This document shows, piece by piece, positions 32,494-41,189 of a stretch of 64,000 bases of DNA. The stretch covers positions 175,924 through 239,923 of the forward strand of contig NZ_UNRG01000006.1 of assembly GCF_900537115.1 (NCBI RefSeq). The letters are read 5' to 3'. This DNA is from Arthrobacter sp. Alg241-R88. GTDB taxonomy: Bacteria; Actinomycetota; Actinomycetes; Actinomycetales; Micrococcaceae. The translations under genes were made by a program, and so were the position numbers. Within the stretch, counting starts at the first letter, position 1; each line of letters opens with the position of its first letter. Below the pieces are notes generated by a model. It was not told the DNA's origin. It did no database searches and saw only the letters and a list, made by a program, of their open reading frames with translations.

Positions 32494-33537
32494 ATGACCA
32501 CCGTCAAGGCCTATGCATCCCCGTCCGCCACAGAGGACCTTTTTGCGACCACCATTGAACGCCGCGAAGTGGGCCCCCACGACGTCCTGATCGAGATCAA
32601 GTTCGCCGGCATCTGCCACTCAGACATCCATACCGTCCGCGGCGACTGGGGCCCGCAGCAGTACCCGCTGGTTCCCGGCCACGAAATCGCCGGTGTTGTC
32701 ACGGAAGTTGGCTCCGCTGTCACCAAGCACGCTGTGGGTGACCGCGTCGGTGTCGGCTGCATGGTCAACTCCTGCCGCGAATGCGCCAACTGCCTGAAGG
32801 GCGAAGAGCAGTACTGCCTCAAGGGCATGGTGGGTACCTACGGCGCAGTGGACCGCGACGGAACCATCACCCAGGGCGGCTACTCAAGCCACGTCGTCGT
32901 GACCGAAGATTTTGTGGTCCGCATCCCCGAAGGCATCGAGCTCGACGCCGCGGCCCCGCTGCTGTGCGCCGGTATCACCACGTACTCCCCGCTGCGCCGC
33001 TGGGGCGCCGGCCCGGGCAAGAAGGTCGCCGTCGTCGGCCTCGGCGGCCTCGGCCACATGGCCGTCAAACTCGCCGCCGCTATGGGTGCTGAGGTAACGG
33101 TCCTGTCCCAGTCGCTGAAGAAGCAGGAAGACGGGCTGCGCCTGGGCGCGGACAGCTACTACGCCACCAGCGATCCGGGCACGTTCGAACAGCTCGCCGG
33201 CACCTTCGACCTGATCATCAACACCGTCAGCGCTTCGATCGACATCAGCTCCTACCTGCAGCTGCTCACCCTCGACGGCGCACTGGTCAACGTCGGCGCC
33301 CCCGCCGAACCGCTCCCGGTCAACGCCTTCGCCCTCATCACGGGCCGCCGATCCTTCGCCGGTTCCATGATCGGCGGGATCCGCGAAACCCAGGAGATGC
33401 TCGACTTCTGCGCCGAGCACGGCATCGGGGCGGAGATCGAGGTCATCCCCGCTGAGAAGATCAACGACGCCTACGAGCGCGTGCTGGCCTCGGACGTCCG
33501 CTACCGCTTCGTGATCGACACCGCCACGCTCTCATAA
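32494..33537 (+). CDS. Zinc-dependent NAD(P)-linked alcohol dehydrogenase, YahK/CAD type
   Basis: A 347-residue medium-chain dehydrogenase. Catalytic zinc ligands are in [12 protein letters not shown] and [10 protein letters not shown]; the structural zinc motif is [15 protein letters not shown]; the cofactor site is [17 protein letters not shown] (about residues 170-186). Close in pattern to aldehyde reductases of the cinnamyl-alcohol/YahK group, which are usually NADPH-dependent. ATG 32494 has an ACAGGAG box. The upstream module links it to the XRE regulator at 30079; it could detoxify aldehydes. A strong terminator follows. Confidence 0.92.
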   Translation: MTTVKAYASPSATEDLFATTIERREVGPHDVLIEIKFAGICHSDIHTVRGDWGPQQYPLVPGHEIAGVVTEVGSAVTKHAVGDRVGVGCMVNSCRECANCLKGEEQYCLKGMVGTYGAVDRDGTITQGGYSSHVVVTEDFVVRIPEGIELDAAAPLLCAGITTYSPLRRWGAGPGKKVAVVGLGGLGHMAVKLAAAMGAEVTVLSQSLKKQEDGLRLGADSYYATSDPGTFEQLAGTFDLIINTVSASIDISSYLQLLTLDGALVNVGAPAEPLPVNAFALITGRRSFAGSMIGGIRETQEMLDFCAEHGIGAEIEVIPAEKINDAYERVLASDVRYRFVIDTATLS

Positions 33538-33540
33538 CAA

Positions 33541-33592
33541 AACGCGTTCGACGGCGGCCCGCTCCCCTGGGGGCGGGCCGCCGTCGTGCGTT
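33541..33592. terminator. Palindromic terminator after the alcohol dehydrogenase
   Basis: Stem CGACGGCGGCCCGC/GCGGGCCGCCGTCG (33549-33562 with 33573-33586) with outer AACGC/GCGTT pairing and loop TCCCCTGGGG part-paired. Related to the GACGGCGGG palindrome family. Confidence 0.8.
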
Positions 33593-33716
33593 AAAGCTCC
33601 AAGACTCTTCTGTTATTCGGCGCAACGGTTCGGCGCCAATCACTCAGCGCCCGGCCCGAAACCTGTACGCGGTTCCACAATTGGAGGACAGGTTTTCCTA
33701 GCCCCGGGAGGGTGAC

Positions 33717-34481
33717 ATGCGTAGGTCCGGCGGGCTGCTTCCCACGATGATCCTGGTTTCTGTGGTGCTGGCCGGTTGCGGCCCGCAGGCAGGGCCGCCG
33801 ACGGCAACAACCCCGGCGGCGACGGCCACGACCCCCGCCACGTCCGCTGCCCCCAGCCCTTCCGTCACCTCGACCCCGCCGGACGGCGGTGCCACCGCGA
33901 CCGCCACCGCGAAGCCCCCCGCAGAGGGGGCAGCATGGATGACCTTTACGACGGCGGACGGGCAGCTCGCGTTTGACCTGCCGGCGGAGTGGAGCGTACG
34001 GGACCCGGCAGGGGAGCTCCCGGAAGGCGGGGGCGCCTTCGCGGAGGTCACCAATGAAGCAGGAAAGCCGCTGGCCACCCTCCGGACCAACATGGCCACC
34101 GGTTCCACCTGCATGGAGAAGTATCCCTTCTCGGAGTTTGAGTCGCAGGAACTCCCGGCCCTGGCTCAGGACGGCGACGTGCCCCGGTACGTGTTCGAAA
34201 CCCGCGGCGATGCCACAGCCCCCGGCCCCGCCGATACCCCTGCTGCCGCCTACGGCATCACCACCGTTGAAGCTCCCACCGGCGGCTCGGCATGCCCCAT
34301 CTTCCACTTCTTCACCTGGCCGCCCACCGCGGCGATGTTCGGTGCGTTCTACAATCCGGAAAACAACGTGACGCCCGGTGCCGAGTCCCTGCCATACCTG
34401 GAACAGGCCCGCAAATACATGGACACCGCCGAGTACCAGGACATCAGGCGGATGATCACGTCGCTCCGGCCGGCCGGTTAA
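33717..34481 (+). CDS. Lipoprotein of unknown function (254 aa)
   Basis: A secreted lipoprotein: signal MRRSGGLLPTMILVSVVLAG with the lipobox Cys at about residue 21, then some 50 residues of Thr/Ala/Pro/Ser as a wall-spanning linker, then a globular domain of about 180 residues (WMTFTTADGQLAFDLPAEWS start). The opening strand recalls small beta-sandwich domains seen in actinobacterial lipoproteins; two Cys (TCMEKYPF and ACPIFHF) could pair. No named function. ATG 33717 has GGGAGGG upstream. Confidence 0.7.
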   Translation: MRRSGGLLPTMILVSVVLAGCGPQAGPPTATTPAATATTPATSAAPSPSVTSTPPDGGATATATAKPPAEGAAWMTFTTADGQLAFDLPAEWSVRDPAGELPEGGGAFAEVTNEAGKPLATLRTNMATGSTCMEKYPFSEFESQELPALAQDGDVPRYVFETRGDATAPGPADTPAAAYGITTVEAPTGGSACPIFHFFTWPPTAAMFGAFYNPENNVTPGAESLPYLEQARKYMDTAEYQDIRRMITSLRPAG

Positions 34482-34532
34482 AAGCCGTCAGTTTTCCGCC
34501 ATCCGGGCCCACCCTGACAACGAATTACCGAC

Positions 34533-34712
34533 ATGAACTATTACAGCCCGGCGGCGCAGGAACGGGCCCGGGACGCTGCATACGACGCAATGGAAAAAGT
34601 CCTCGACGGCATGTTCTCGCCGCTGAACCGGCACGCCCTGAACGCGCGCTGGAATCAGGCCTGCGAAGCCATGGCGAGATACCTGGAAGCCGAAGACAAC
34701 GGCGAGGAATAG
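34533..34712 (+). CDS. Small hypothetical protein (59 aa)
   Basis: A 59-codon frame from ATG 34533, 51 bp after the lipoprotein gene. The product (MNYYSPAAQERARDAAYDAM, then NARWNQACEAMARYLEAED) is a small, mostly helical, acidic-ended protein. Codon use is like its neighbours. No recognisable family and no strong ribosome site, so the call rests on composition and the clean gap. Confidence 0.5.
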   Translation: MNYYSPAAQERARDAAYDAMEKVLDGMFSPLNRHALNARWNQACEAMARYLEAEDNGEE

Positions 34713-34765
34713 GTGCCGCCGCCGGGCCTTATCCGGCCCGGCGTGGCTCGAACTTCTCGCCGTCC

Positions 34766-35950
34766 CTAGCCCGCGGCGCTCTCCGCTTCATCCGCAAAGA
34801 GCTGGTCAACAGCATCGGGGGCGAAGATCTTGCGCATAACGAGGGTAGTGAGCCCGTGGCAGGCGGCGAGGTCTTCCGGATGGCCCGCCTCCACCACCAT
34901 GCCTTCGGCGATCCGCTCCACCACGTCGGTGAGGACGCGGGAGGACACCTTTTCCACAAAGTCGGGCAGTCCACCAATCTGCCCACCCAGCACCAGGCGG
35001 TCAGGGTTGAGCGTGGTGACGGTGGCTGCAAGCGCCCGGCCAAGCACGTCCGCAGCATCACTGAGGGCCTGCAGGACCTCGGGATCTCCCGTCCCCGCTG
35101 CCGCGCTGATGTCATCAATTTTCGTCAGGCCCAAATGGCCAAGCCTGTCCCTGAGGGCGCGTCCTGAGCTGTAGGCAGCCAGGCACCCGTGGCGGCCGCA
35201 GCGGCACAGGGGGCCGTCGGCGGACATGCGGATATGGCCAATGTCCCCGGCAGAACCATGGGCGCCCCGCAGGATGGAGCCTTCCACCACGATGCCGCAG
35301 CCAATGCCCGTTCCGACCTTGACGTAGACAACGGTCTCAGCGTCACTGGCCCTTTCGCCCAAGGCTGCGGCACGCGCGTCGTTCTCGATAACCAGGGGCA
35401 GGTCCCAGGTCGCCTTGACAGCCCGCACCACTGAGTCGGGTGACCATCCGGGGATGGTGGTCTGGTGCTTCACGTGCCCGGTACCGGCTTCCACCGGTGC
35501 TGGAAGACTGACGCCGATACCCAGCAGGGTCTCATCGGAACCCTGCTCCAGGAGTTTCCGTCCTTCTTCGACCAGTGGGAGGAGGACCGAGTCAGCCGGC
35601 GCGCTGATCTCCAGTGCGAACGTCTCCGAGCGCAGTTGGCGCCCGGTGGTGTCCGTTATGCTCACGGTGCCGTGTGTCTGGCCGAGTGTCAGCGCCAGGA
35701 CAACGCGCCCGCGGTCCTGGAAGCGGATCTTCCGGGAAGGGCGGCCACCGGTGGAACCGAGGGGTTCGGCCTCGTAGATGTAGCCGCGGCGGGTGAGCGT
35801 GTCCAGCCGCTCATAAAGGGTGGCACGAGACATCCCGGTGGTTGACAGGAGTTGCTGGCGCGACAGGCCGTCCGCCGAACGGATCAGCTCCAGCAGATGC
35901 CCGTGCGAGGTTGCCCCGCCCAGGCTTGCAGGCATTCTTTCAACTGTCAC
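34766..35950 (-). CDS. ROK-family transcriptional regulator of the glucosylglycerate operon
   Basis: A 394-residue ROK repressor: N-terminal winged helix (GHLLELIRSADGLSRQQLLS, then SRATLYERLDTLTRRGYIYE, residues 17-60) and a sugar-kinase-like domain with ENDARAAALGERASDAETV, GTGIGCGIVVEGSILRGAHG and the ROK zinc/CxCGxxGC motif LCRCGRHGCLAAY. Start GTG 35950 has a GAAAGGGGG box. It is the last gene of a seven-gene operon, 36 bp after the kinase gene, and most likely binds the palindrome at 42573 in the operon promoter, relieved by a sugar or glycoside. Confidence 0.9.
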   Translation of the reverse strand: MTVERMPASLGGATSHGHLLELIRSADGLSRQQLLSTTGMSRATLYERLDTLTRRGYIYEAEPLGSTGGRPSRKIRFQDRGRVVLALTLGQTHGTVSITDTTGRQLRSETFALEISAPADSVLLPLVEEGRKLLEQGSDETLLGIGVSLPAPVEAGTGHVKHQTTIPGWSPDSVVRAVKATWDLPLVIENDARAAALGERASDAETVVYVKVGTGIGCGIVVEGSILRGAHGSAGDIGHIRMSADGPLCRCGRHGCLAAYSSGRALRDRLGHLGLTKIDDISAAAGTGDPEVLQALSDAADVLGRALAATVTTLNPDRLVLGGQIGGLPDFVEKVSSRVLTDVVERIAEGMVVEAGHPEDLAACHGLTTLVMRKIFAPDAVDQLFADEAESAAG

Positions 35951-35986
35951 GCCGGCCCCCTTTCTCCGGTCTACAAGCCTACTTCC

Positions 35987-36967
35987 TTACCGGCCCGGGC
36001 CCTCCAGGGGCTGGCCAGTTCCGGCTGGAAGGTAAGCGCCGGCCAGGTGGACCGCACCGAAGACCGGCTCGACGGCGAGGGGCTTGGCGGCAGCCAGCCC
36101 TTCCCCGGCCAGGTGGGCGTTCAGGGCTTCGACAAGCGCAGGCTGGTGGACGCCGAGGCCGCCGCCAAGAACCACCGGGCCGACCAGGGCGAGGCGCCGG
36201 GCAACCTGCAGGACCTGGTCCGCCAAATGCCATCCGCCTTCCCGGATAATGGCCTGACTGAGCACATGGCCGTGGGCTGCCGCCTCGAAAACCACGCCGG
36301 ACCGCTGTGCCCAGTAACGGCGGTCGTGGTTGGTGTGGAAGTGGCTGATGAGCTGTTCGGGATGGTCCAGCCCGCACTCGGACAGCAGCAACCGTGTGAG
36401 CTCGTCCGGCGCAAGTCCCAGGTTGAACTGCCGGAGGCTGTGGCGGACAGCCTCCCGCCCGAACCAGTATCCGCTGCCTTCGTCACCGAGCAGGTAACCC
36501 CAGCCGCCGCTCCTGGCCTCGTCGCCGGCCTCGTTGGTTCCCCAGACGGCAGAGCCCGTGCCGGCGATGACTGCTATCCCTGCGTCCTGGCCTGCTGCTG
36601 CCAGGATGAGCCTGGTGTCATGGACAATTTCCACACTGGCCTGGGGAGCATGCGGGGAGATGAGCTTGCGGAGGTTGGCCGCATCCTCCCTGGTGTCGAT
36701 CCCCCCGGCACCGACATAGACTGCGTCAGCATCATGGCCGCCAAGGGCAGCCATGAGGTGCCCGACGTTCGCGGCTGCCGTGGCCTGGTCCACGTTCTGC
36801 ACGTTTGCACTGCCGGCCACCTCATTCCGGGTGACCCTGCCGCCGTCGATCCTGACACCATGGGTTTTCGAACCCCCGATATCCAGCCCCACGATCACCT
36901 TCTCATGGAGTGCCGGTGCGGGCTGGCGACCGCTGGATTCCGCCGGTGCCTTTGGAATTGTGGTCAC
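35987..36967 (-). CDS. BadF/BadG/BcrA/BcrD-family kinase (N-acetylglucosamine-kinase-like)
   Basis: A 326-residue ASKHA-fold kinase. The phosphate-1 motif is VIVGLDIGGSKTHGVRIDGG near the N-terminus, phosphate-2 is VIAGTGSAVWG (about residues 135-145) and GDEGSGYWFGREAV is typical for GlcNAc-kinase-like members. Start GTG 36967 overlaps the hydrolase stop by four bases (GTGA); the open frame further upstream is in the hydrolase gene. In this operon it may phosphorylate the glucose or glycerate set free by the glucosylglycerate hydrolase. This is an inference; the family covers several sugars. Confidence 0.85.
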   Translation of the reverse strand: MTTIPKAPAESSGRQPAPALHEKVIVGLDIGGSKTHGVRIDGGRVTRNEVAGSANVQNVDQATAAANVGHLMAALGGHDADAVYVGAGGIDTREDAANLRKLISPHAPQASVEIVHDTRLILAAAGQDAGIAVIAGTGSAVWGTNEAGDEARSGGWGYLLGDEGSGYWFGREAVRHSLRQFNLGLAPDELTRLLLSECGLDHPEQLISHFHTNHDRRYWAQRSGVVFEAAAHGHVLSQAIIREGGWHLADQVLQVARRLALVGPVVLGGGLGVHQPALVEALNAHLAGEGLAAAKPLAVEPVFGAVHLAGAYLPAGTGQPLEGPGR

Positions 36968-38340
36968 TTGGGGTTCTCTTGGATTTCGGCGTGTCCCGCG
37001 GCAGGCCCGGCTCCCATCCATTCCAAGGCAGCAGCCGCGGTCCAGGCCTGGGCCAGGCTGCCCAAGGGTTCGCCGGTGAAGGGTTCGTAGTACTCGCCGA
37101 ACTGCAGATCGGCCAACTGTTGAAGGGAAGCAGACCTAAGTTGGCCGTAGAGACCGGCTTCGCCGTCCCTGGCAGAGGCCCAGCCAAGCAGGAGGTTGAG
37201 GAACGGCCAAACGGGCCCCCTCCAGTACGTCCGGGGTTTGAAGGCGGCGCTCGCAGGAGAAGTGGACGGCGGCAGCGGGAACCGGAGGTCCGGGAAGCCC
37301 ATCCACCGCGGCCCCTGCAGCAGCTCGCGCTGGGCGGCCAGGAGGGCAGGGTCTCCGCCGGACACCAGCGGTGCGAAACCGGAGACGGTTTCGGTGCTGA
37401 TCCACTGTCCGGCCAGCACGTCGTAGTCCCTCGCCAGGCCCGTAGAGGGATCCACAGTGGACGCCACTCCCGCCCGGAACTGGGCCGCCATCAGCCGCAG
37501 TTCCTCGGCTTCCTTGCCCCTGCCGATCTCCTCGGCAAGGTCTGCCAGTACTGTGCTGGAAGCGGCCATGATGGCGGAGAAGAACACGTCGCGCACCCGG
37601 AAGTGGACCACTTGCTGGACAGCTGCGTCGTCGAAGTGCACGTCCGCCATCTGCTGGACCAGCCACAGGTACTTTGTGTACTCGGCGTCGTCCGGCCGTT
37701 CGCTGGTGTCCGCCACGTGGAGGGTGTCCCGGCGTGTGAAGGGAGCGACGTCGCCGGGCACTACCCGTGCATACGGGCCGTCCCAGCGGGGGGAATTGTC
37801 GAAGCCGGATTCCCAGCCGTGGTGGATTTCAATGAGGCCCACACCGTCCGGGTCCCGGACCGTGGCGAGCCAGCGGTGCCACGCGAGCCAGCCGTCAAAG
37901 GACTCGGCAAGAAACGCTTCCGCCGCTGCCTGGTCTGCACCGCCATTTTCGCGGCCACGGTCAACGATGTGGCGAAGGGCGATGGCGTGCACCGGGGGCT
38001 GGCAGATTCCGCTGCTCTTAACCCCTGGCGGCAGGGCTGCCGCGCTCGCCGTTCCCCACCGGTCGAAGCCGGGAAAGTAGCCGGTGTGGTTGTCGCTGAA
38101 CACGATGTGGGGGATCATTCCGGTGGACCACTGGGCGTTGAGCAAGGTCCGGAGTTCGGTGACGGCGCGCGGGACGCTGGTGCGTGCCAGGCCGATGGCT
38201 ACGAACGCGGCATCCCAGCTCCACATGTGCGGGTAAAGGTTTGGTGCCGCGCTGGTCATGGTGCCGAGGTCATTGAGGCGCAGGACTTCAATGGCGGCGC
38301 TGCGGAGCTCTTCCATGGAAACGGACGTGACGGGGTTCAT
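36964..38340 (-). CDS. Glucosylglycerate hydrolase-like glycosidase, GH63
   Basis: A 458-residue cytoplasmic (alpha/alpha)6-barrel glycosidase. It recalls mycobacterial glucosylglycerate hydrolase over the whole length: LGTMTSAAPNLYPHMWSWDA (residues 25-44), AFVAIGLA, GMIPHIVF, the GWESGFDNSPRWD block (175-187, containing the catalytic Asp region), DVFFSAI, STSPASAAF, YWRGPVWP and EYYEPFTGEPLGS (416-428, catalytic Glu region). Products would be glucose and glycerate (or mannose with mannosylglycerate). No signal peptide, so its substrate must be imported, by the ABC genes in the same operon. ATGA overlap with the ATPase stop. Confidence 0.88.
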   Translation of the reverse strand: MNPVTSVSMEELRSAAIEVLRLNDLGTMTSAAPNLYPHMWSWDAAFVAIGLARTSVPRAVTELRTLLNAQWSTGMIPHIVFSDNHTGYFPGFDRWGTASAAALPPGVKSSGICQPPVHAIALRHIVDRGRENGGADQAAAEAFLAESFDGWLAWHRWLATVRDPDGVGLIEIHHGWESGFDNSPRWDGPYARVVPGDVAPFTRRDTLHVADTSERPDDAEYTKYLWLVQQMADVHFDDAAVQQVVHFRVRDVFFSAIMAASSTVLADLAEEIGRGKEAEELRLMAAQFRAGVASTVDPSTGLARDYDVLAGQWISTETVSGFAPLVSGGDPALLAAQRELLQGPRWMGFPDLRFPLPPSTSPASAAFKPRTYWRGPVWPFLNLLLGWASARDGEAGLYGQLRSASLQQLADLQFGEYYEPFTGEPLGSLAQAWTAAAALEWMGAGPAAGHAEIQENPK

Positions 38341-39419
38341 TTGGCCTCCAGTGCCATCGAAGTTTCGCGGTCGTAAACGCGCATGGTGTTCGGGGCGAAG
38401 CCCAGCCAGATCGTTTTGTGGGGTGCCGTCCGGAAAGTGGGGGGCGCCTGGACTTTCAGGGTGTGGCCATCCACTTCCACCGTGAGGAGGATGGTTGAGC
38501 CCATGGGTTCAACCACCAGGACCGTGGCCGCGACGTCGCCCGAGGACCGCTCGTTTCGGACCGTCACGTTTTCGGCCCGGACGCCCAGCAGCACGTCCCT
38601 TCCGGCGAAGGACCTCAGGATGGACGGGGCCATAAGCTGCTGTTCGCCCAGGACCAGGGTGCCGCCGTCGTGGCTGACTGCGGCGTCCATGAAGTTCATG
38701 GGCGGAGATCCGATGAAGCCGCCCACGAAGCGGTCCGCCGGGGCGTCGTAGACGTCCAGCGGGTCACCGAGCTGGGCGATGCGGCCCTTGCGCATCACGG
38801 CCACCTGGTCGCCGAGGGACAGGGCCTCGCTCTGGTCGTGCGTGACGTAGACGGTGGTGGTGCCCAGGTCCTGGACGATCTTTTTCAGTTCCGAGCGGAA
38901 GGTCAGGCGCAGCAGGGCGTCCAAATTGGAGAGCGGCTCATCCATAAGCAGGACGTCGGCATCCATGACAATGGCCCGGGCGACCGCGACGCGCTGGCGC
39001 TGGCCGCCGGACAGGTTGGCGGGAAGCCGGTCCAGGTACGGGCCAAGCTGCAGGAGGTCCGCCGCCCACTGGACCTTCCGTTCGATTTCTTCGGCCGGGA
39101 CCTTGGCCATGCGCAGGCCGAAACCGATGTTGTAGCGGACCTTGCGGTGGGGGAATACGGCGTAGGACTGGAACACCATGGACAGGTTGCGCTTGTTGGG
39201 CGGCAGGTAGGTCACGTCACGGCCGCCGATGGCAATCGAACCCGAATCAGGGAGCTCGAGTCCGGCGATCATGCGCAGCAGGGTGGTCTTGCCGCAGCCG
39301 GAGGGGCCCAGCAGGACGGTGAACTCGCCGTCCTGGATCTGCAGGGACACGTCGTCGGTGGCCCGTTCGGATCCGCCCGGATAGGTCTTTACGAGGTTGG
39401 AGATCTGGATATCAGCCAC
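38337..39419 (-). CDS. ABC transporter ATPase, MalK/UgpC type
   Basis: A 360-residue sugar-importer ATPase. Walker A LLGPSGCGKTTLLRMIA, Q-loop MVFQSYAVFPHRKV, signature ANLSGGQRQRVAVARAI and Walker B VLLMDEPLSNLDAL are all present, followed by the C-terminal regulatory OB fold (TOBE, about residues 240-355) ending with GFAPNTMRVYD. Start GTG 39419 has AAGGAG at good spacing, 40 bp after the second permease gene. Unlike the galactoside importer, this operon carries its own ATPase, so the transporter is complete. Confidence 0.93.
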   Translation of the reverse strand: MADIQISNLVKTYPGGSERATDDVSLQIQDGEFTVLLGPSGCGKTTLLRMIAGLELPDSGSIAIGGRDVTYLPPNKRNLSMVFQSYAVFPHRKVRYNIGFGLRMAKVPAEEIERKVQWAADLLQLGPYLDRLPANLSGGQRQRVAVARAIVMDADVLLMDEPLSNLDALLRLTFRSELKKIVQDLGTTTVYVTHDQSEALSLGDQVAVMRKGRIAQLGDPLDVYDAPADRFVGGFIGSPPMNFMDAAVSHDGGTLVLGEQQLMAPSILRSFAGRDVLLGVRAENVTVRNERSSGDVAATVLVVEPMGSTILLTVEVDGHTLKVQAPPTFRTAPHKTIWLGFAPNTMRVYDRETSMALEAK

Positions 39420-39459
39420 GATCGGCTCCTTCTGAAGTGCGGTGATAGGTCGGGCGGAC

Positions 39460-40299
39460 CTAGCGGATGGTTGAGCCCCACATGTTGGTGAGGTAACGGC
39501 GCATCAGCGCAATGAAGATGATGGACGGGATGACCAGCGCAAAACCGCCGGCGAACCGGTAGGCGAGCGGTGAGTCGGACAGTGAGCTAAGCACCTGGGC
39601 CGGCAGTGTGCGGTGGTCCAGGGTCAGGATGGAGGCGCCCAGGACTTCGTTCCAGGACATAACGAAGGTGAAGATCGACGCCGCTGCCAGGCCGGGCAGT
39701 GCCATGGGCAGGACCACCCGTCCGAAGGCCCCGAGCGGCGTGCAGCCAAAAAGCCTGGCTGCCTCCTCAACGTCAATGGGAACGCTAAGGAAAACGCTGG
39801 CAGAGATGAGGATGGTGGTGGGCAGGGCAAGCGCGGTATGCAGCAGGATCACGGCGTACGTCGTGTCGTAGATGTCCACCGTTAGGAAGAGCCTGGCCAG
39901 CGGAACGGACAGGACCACGATGGGAAGCGCGCGTGTGAAGAGCAGGAACAGCTGGTAGGGATCTTTGCCCTTGAAGCTGTAGCGTGCGATTGCATAGCCG
40001 GCGGGAACCCCGATAATTGCGGCGAAGAGCAGTGTTCCCAGCCCAACGATCAGCGAGTTGCCCAGGGCCCCGAAGATGCCCGTGGACCCGAGGAACGCGT
40101 TGAGCGTCTCCACCGACAGGTTGGTGGGCAGCAGCGAGAGCGGAAACTGGTTGAGGGAGTCCCTCGTGGACAGTGCCGCCAGCGAGATCAGGTAGATGGG
40201 GATCAGCATAAAAAGTGAGACGGCGATGCAGGCAGCCTGCAGCAGGAAGCGGTTGCGCTTCTGCCGGGCGATGGGTGTTGTGTCCACTGGTGTGCTCAT
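39460..40299 (-). CDS. Sugar ABC transporter permease (second), MalG type
   Basis: A 279-residue permease with six spans and the EAA loop DVEEAARLFGCTPLGAFGRV (about residues 180-200). ATG 40299 overlaps the stop of the first permease gene as ATGA, so a much longer open frame upstream is rejected. Membrane partner of the permease encoded just before it. Confidence 0.9.
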   Translation of the reverse strand: MSTPVDTTPIARQKRNRFLLQAACIAVSLFMLIPIYLISLAALSTRDSLNQFPLSLLPTNLSVETLNAFLGSTGIFGALGNSLIVGLGTLLFAAIIGVPAGYAIARYSFKGKDPYQLFLLFTRALPIVVLSVPLARLFLTVDIYDTTYAVILLHTALALPTTILISASVFLSVPIDVEEAARLFGCTPLGAFGRVVLPMALPGLAAASIFTFVMSWNEVLGASILTLDHRTLPAQVLSSLSDSPLAYRFAGGFALVIPSIIFIALMRRYLTNMWGSTIR

Positions 40300-41189
40300 C
40301 GGAGCCCTCCCTGGTTCTTGTCGCGGAGTGCCCGCAGGTAGAAGATCGACGTCAGCATCGAGACGACGAGGATGACCAGTGCCAGCGCAGCGGCGACGTT
40401 CGGGTTCTGCAGGCCGGTGTACCAGCGGTAGGTCTCGCCCACCACAAGGGGGAAGTTTTGGCCGGTCAGGGCTTGTGCCACGGCGAAGGTTTGGAAGGCC
40501 AGGATTGTCCGGAGAATGAGGGCGACCTGAAGGCTGGGCTTGAGCAGCGGCAGGGTTACGTGCCGCAGCCGCTGCCAGAACGTGGCGCCGAAGACCTGGG
40601 CGGCTTCGTCGTAGTCCTTGGGAATGCCCTGGAGCCCGGCGACCACAATGATCAGCACCAGCGAGGTTGCCCGCCAGAGTTCGGCGATCAGGACGCACAT
40701 AAACATGCTCGCCTGGTTGTCATAGGCAAGCCAGGAACCGCCTTCAATGCCGAACAATGACAGGGCTGAGTTCAGGTAGCCGCGGTCGTTGAAGATCGCC
40801 AGCCAGACAAGTCCGGCTGCCAGGTCGCTCAGTGCCAGGGGGATGGCCCAGACGAAGAAGTGGACTTTGTGCAACCGGGGATTGGTCCGCAGCATCAGGG
40901 CCATGCCGATCGCGAAAGCGAACTGCAGCGGAATCATCACCACGATGAGCAGCAGGGTGTTGCGCACGGCGGGCCAGAAGTAGGGGTCCTGGACCATCCG
41001 CGTGACGAAATCCAGGGTGAAGCCGTTTTCATCGCGGAAAGCCTGGAGGATTCCCTGGATGACAGGCCAACCCAGAAGAAGCGCCATAAAGACCACCGAA
41101 GGGGCGATCAGCAGGACGGCGGGAGGTATTTTGCGCCGGCGAGGCGGGGCCAGCGTTCCGGCGGGAGTGGGTGGTGCCTCTACAGCCAT
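40296..41189 (-). CDS. Sugar ABC transporter permease (first), MalF type
   Basis: A 297-residue permease with six spans and the EAA motif DYDEAAQVFGATFWQRLRHV (about residues 195-215). ATG 41189 shares its first base with the stop TAA of the binding-protein gene (TAATG), a sign of tight translational coupling. The head PPTPAGTLAPPRRRKIPP is cytoplasmic. Forms the channel of the glucosylglycerate-type importer. Confidence 0.9.
   Translation of the reverse strand: MAVEAPPTPAGTLAPPRRRKIPPAVLLIAPSVVFMALLLGWPVIQGILQAFRDENGFTLDFVTRMVQDPYFWPAVRNTLLLIVVMIPLQFAFAIGMALMLRTNPRLHKVHFFVWAIPLALSDLAAGLVWLAIFNDRGYLNSALSLFGIEGGSWLAYDNQASMFMCVLIAELWRATSLVLIIVVAGLQGIPKDYDEAAQVFGATFWQRLRHVTLPLLKPSLQVALILRTILAFQTFAVAQALTGQNFPLVVGETYRWYTGLQNPNVAAALALVILVVSMLTSIFYLRALRDKNQGGLR

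Noticed and set aside
39460..40698. 412-codon version of the second glucosylglycerate-type permease
   Set aside because: The extension is antisense-like noise in the first permease gene; the ATGA overlap at 40299 is decisive.
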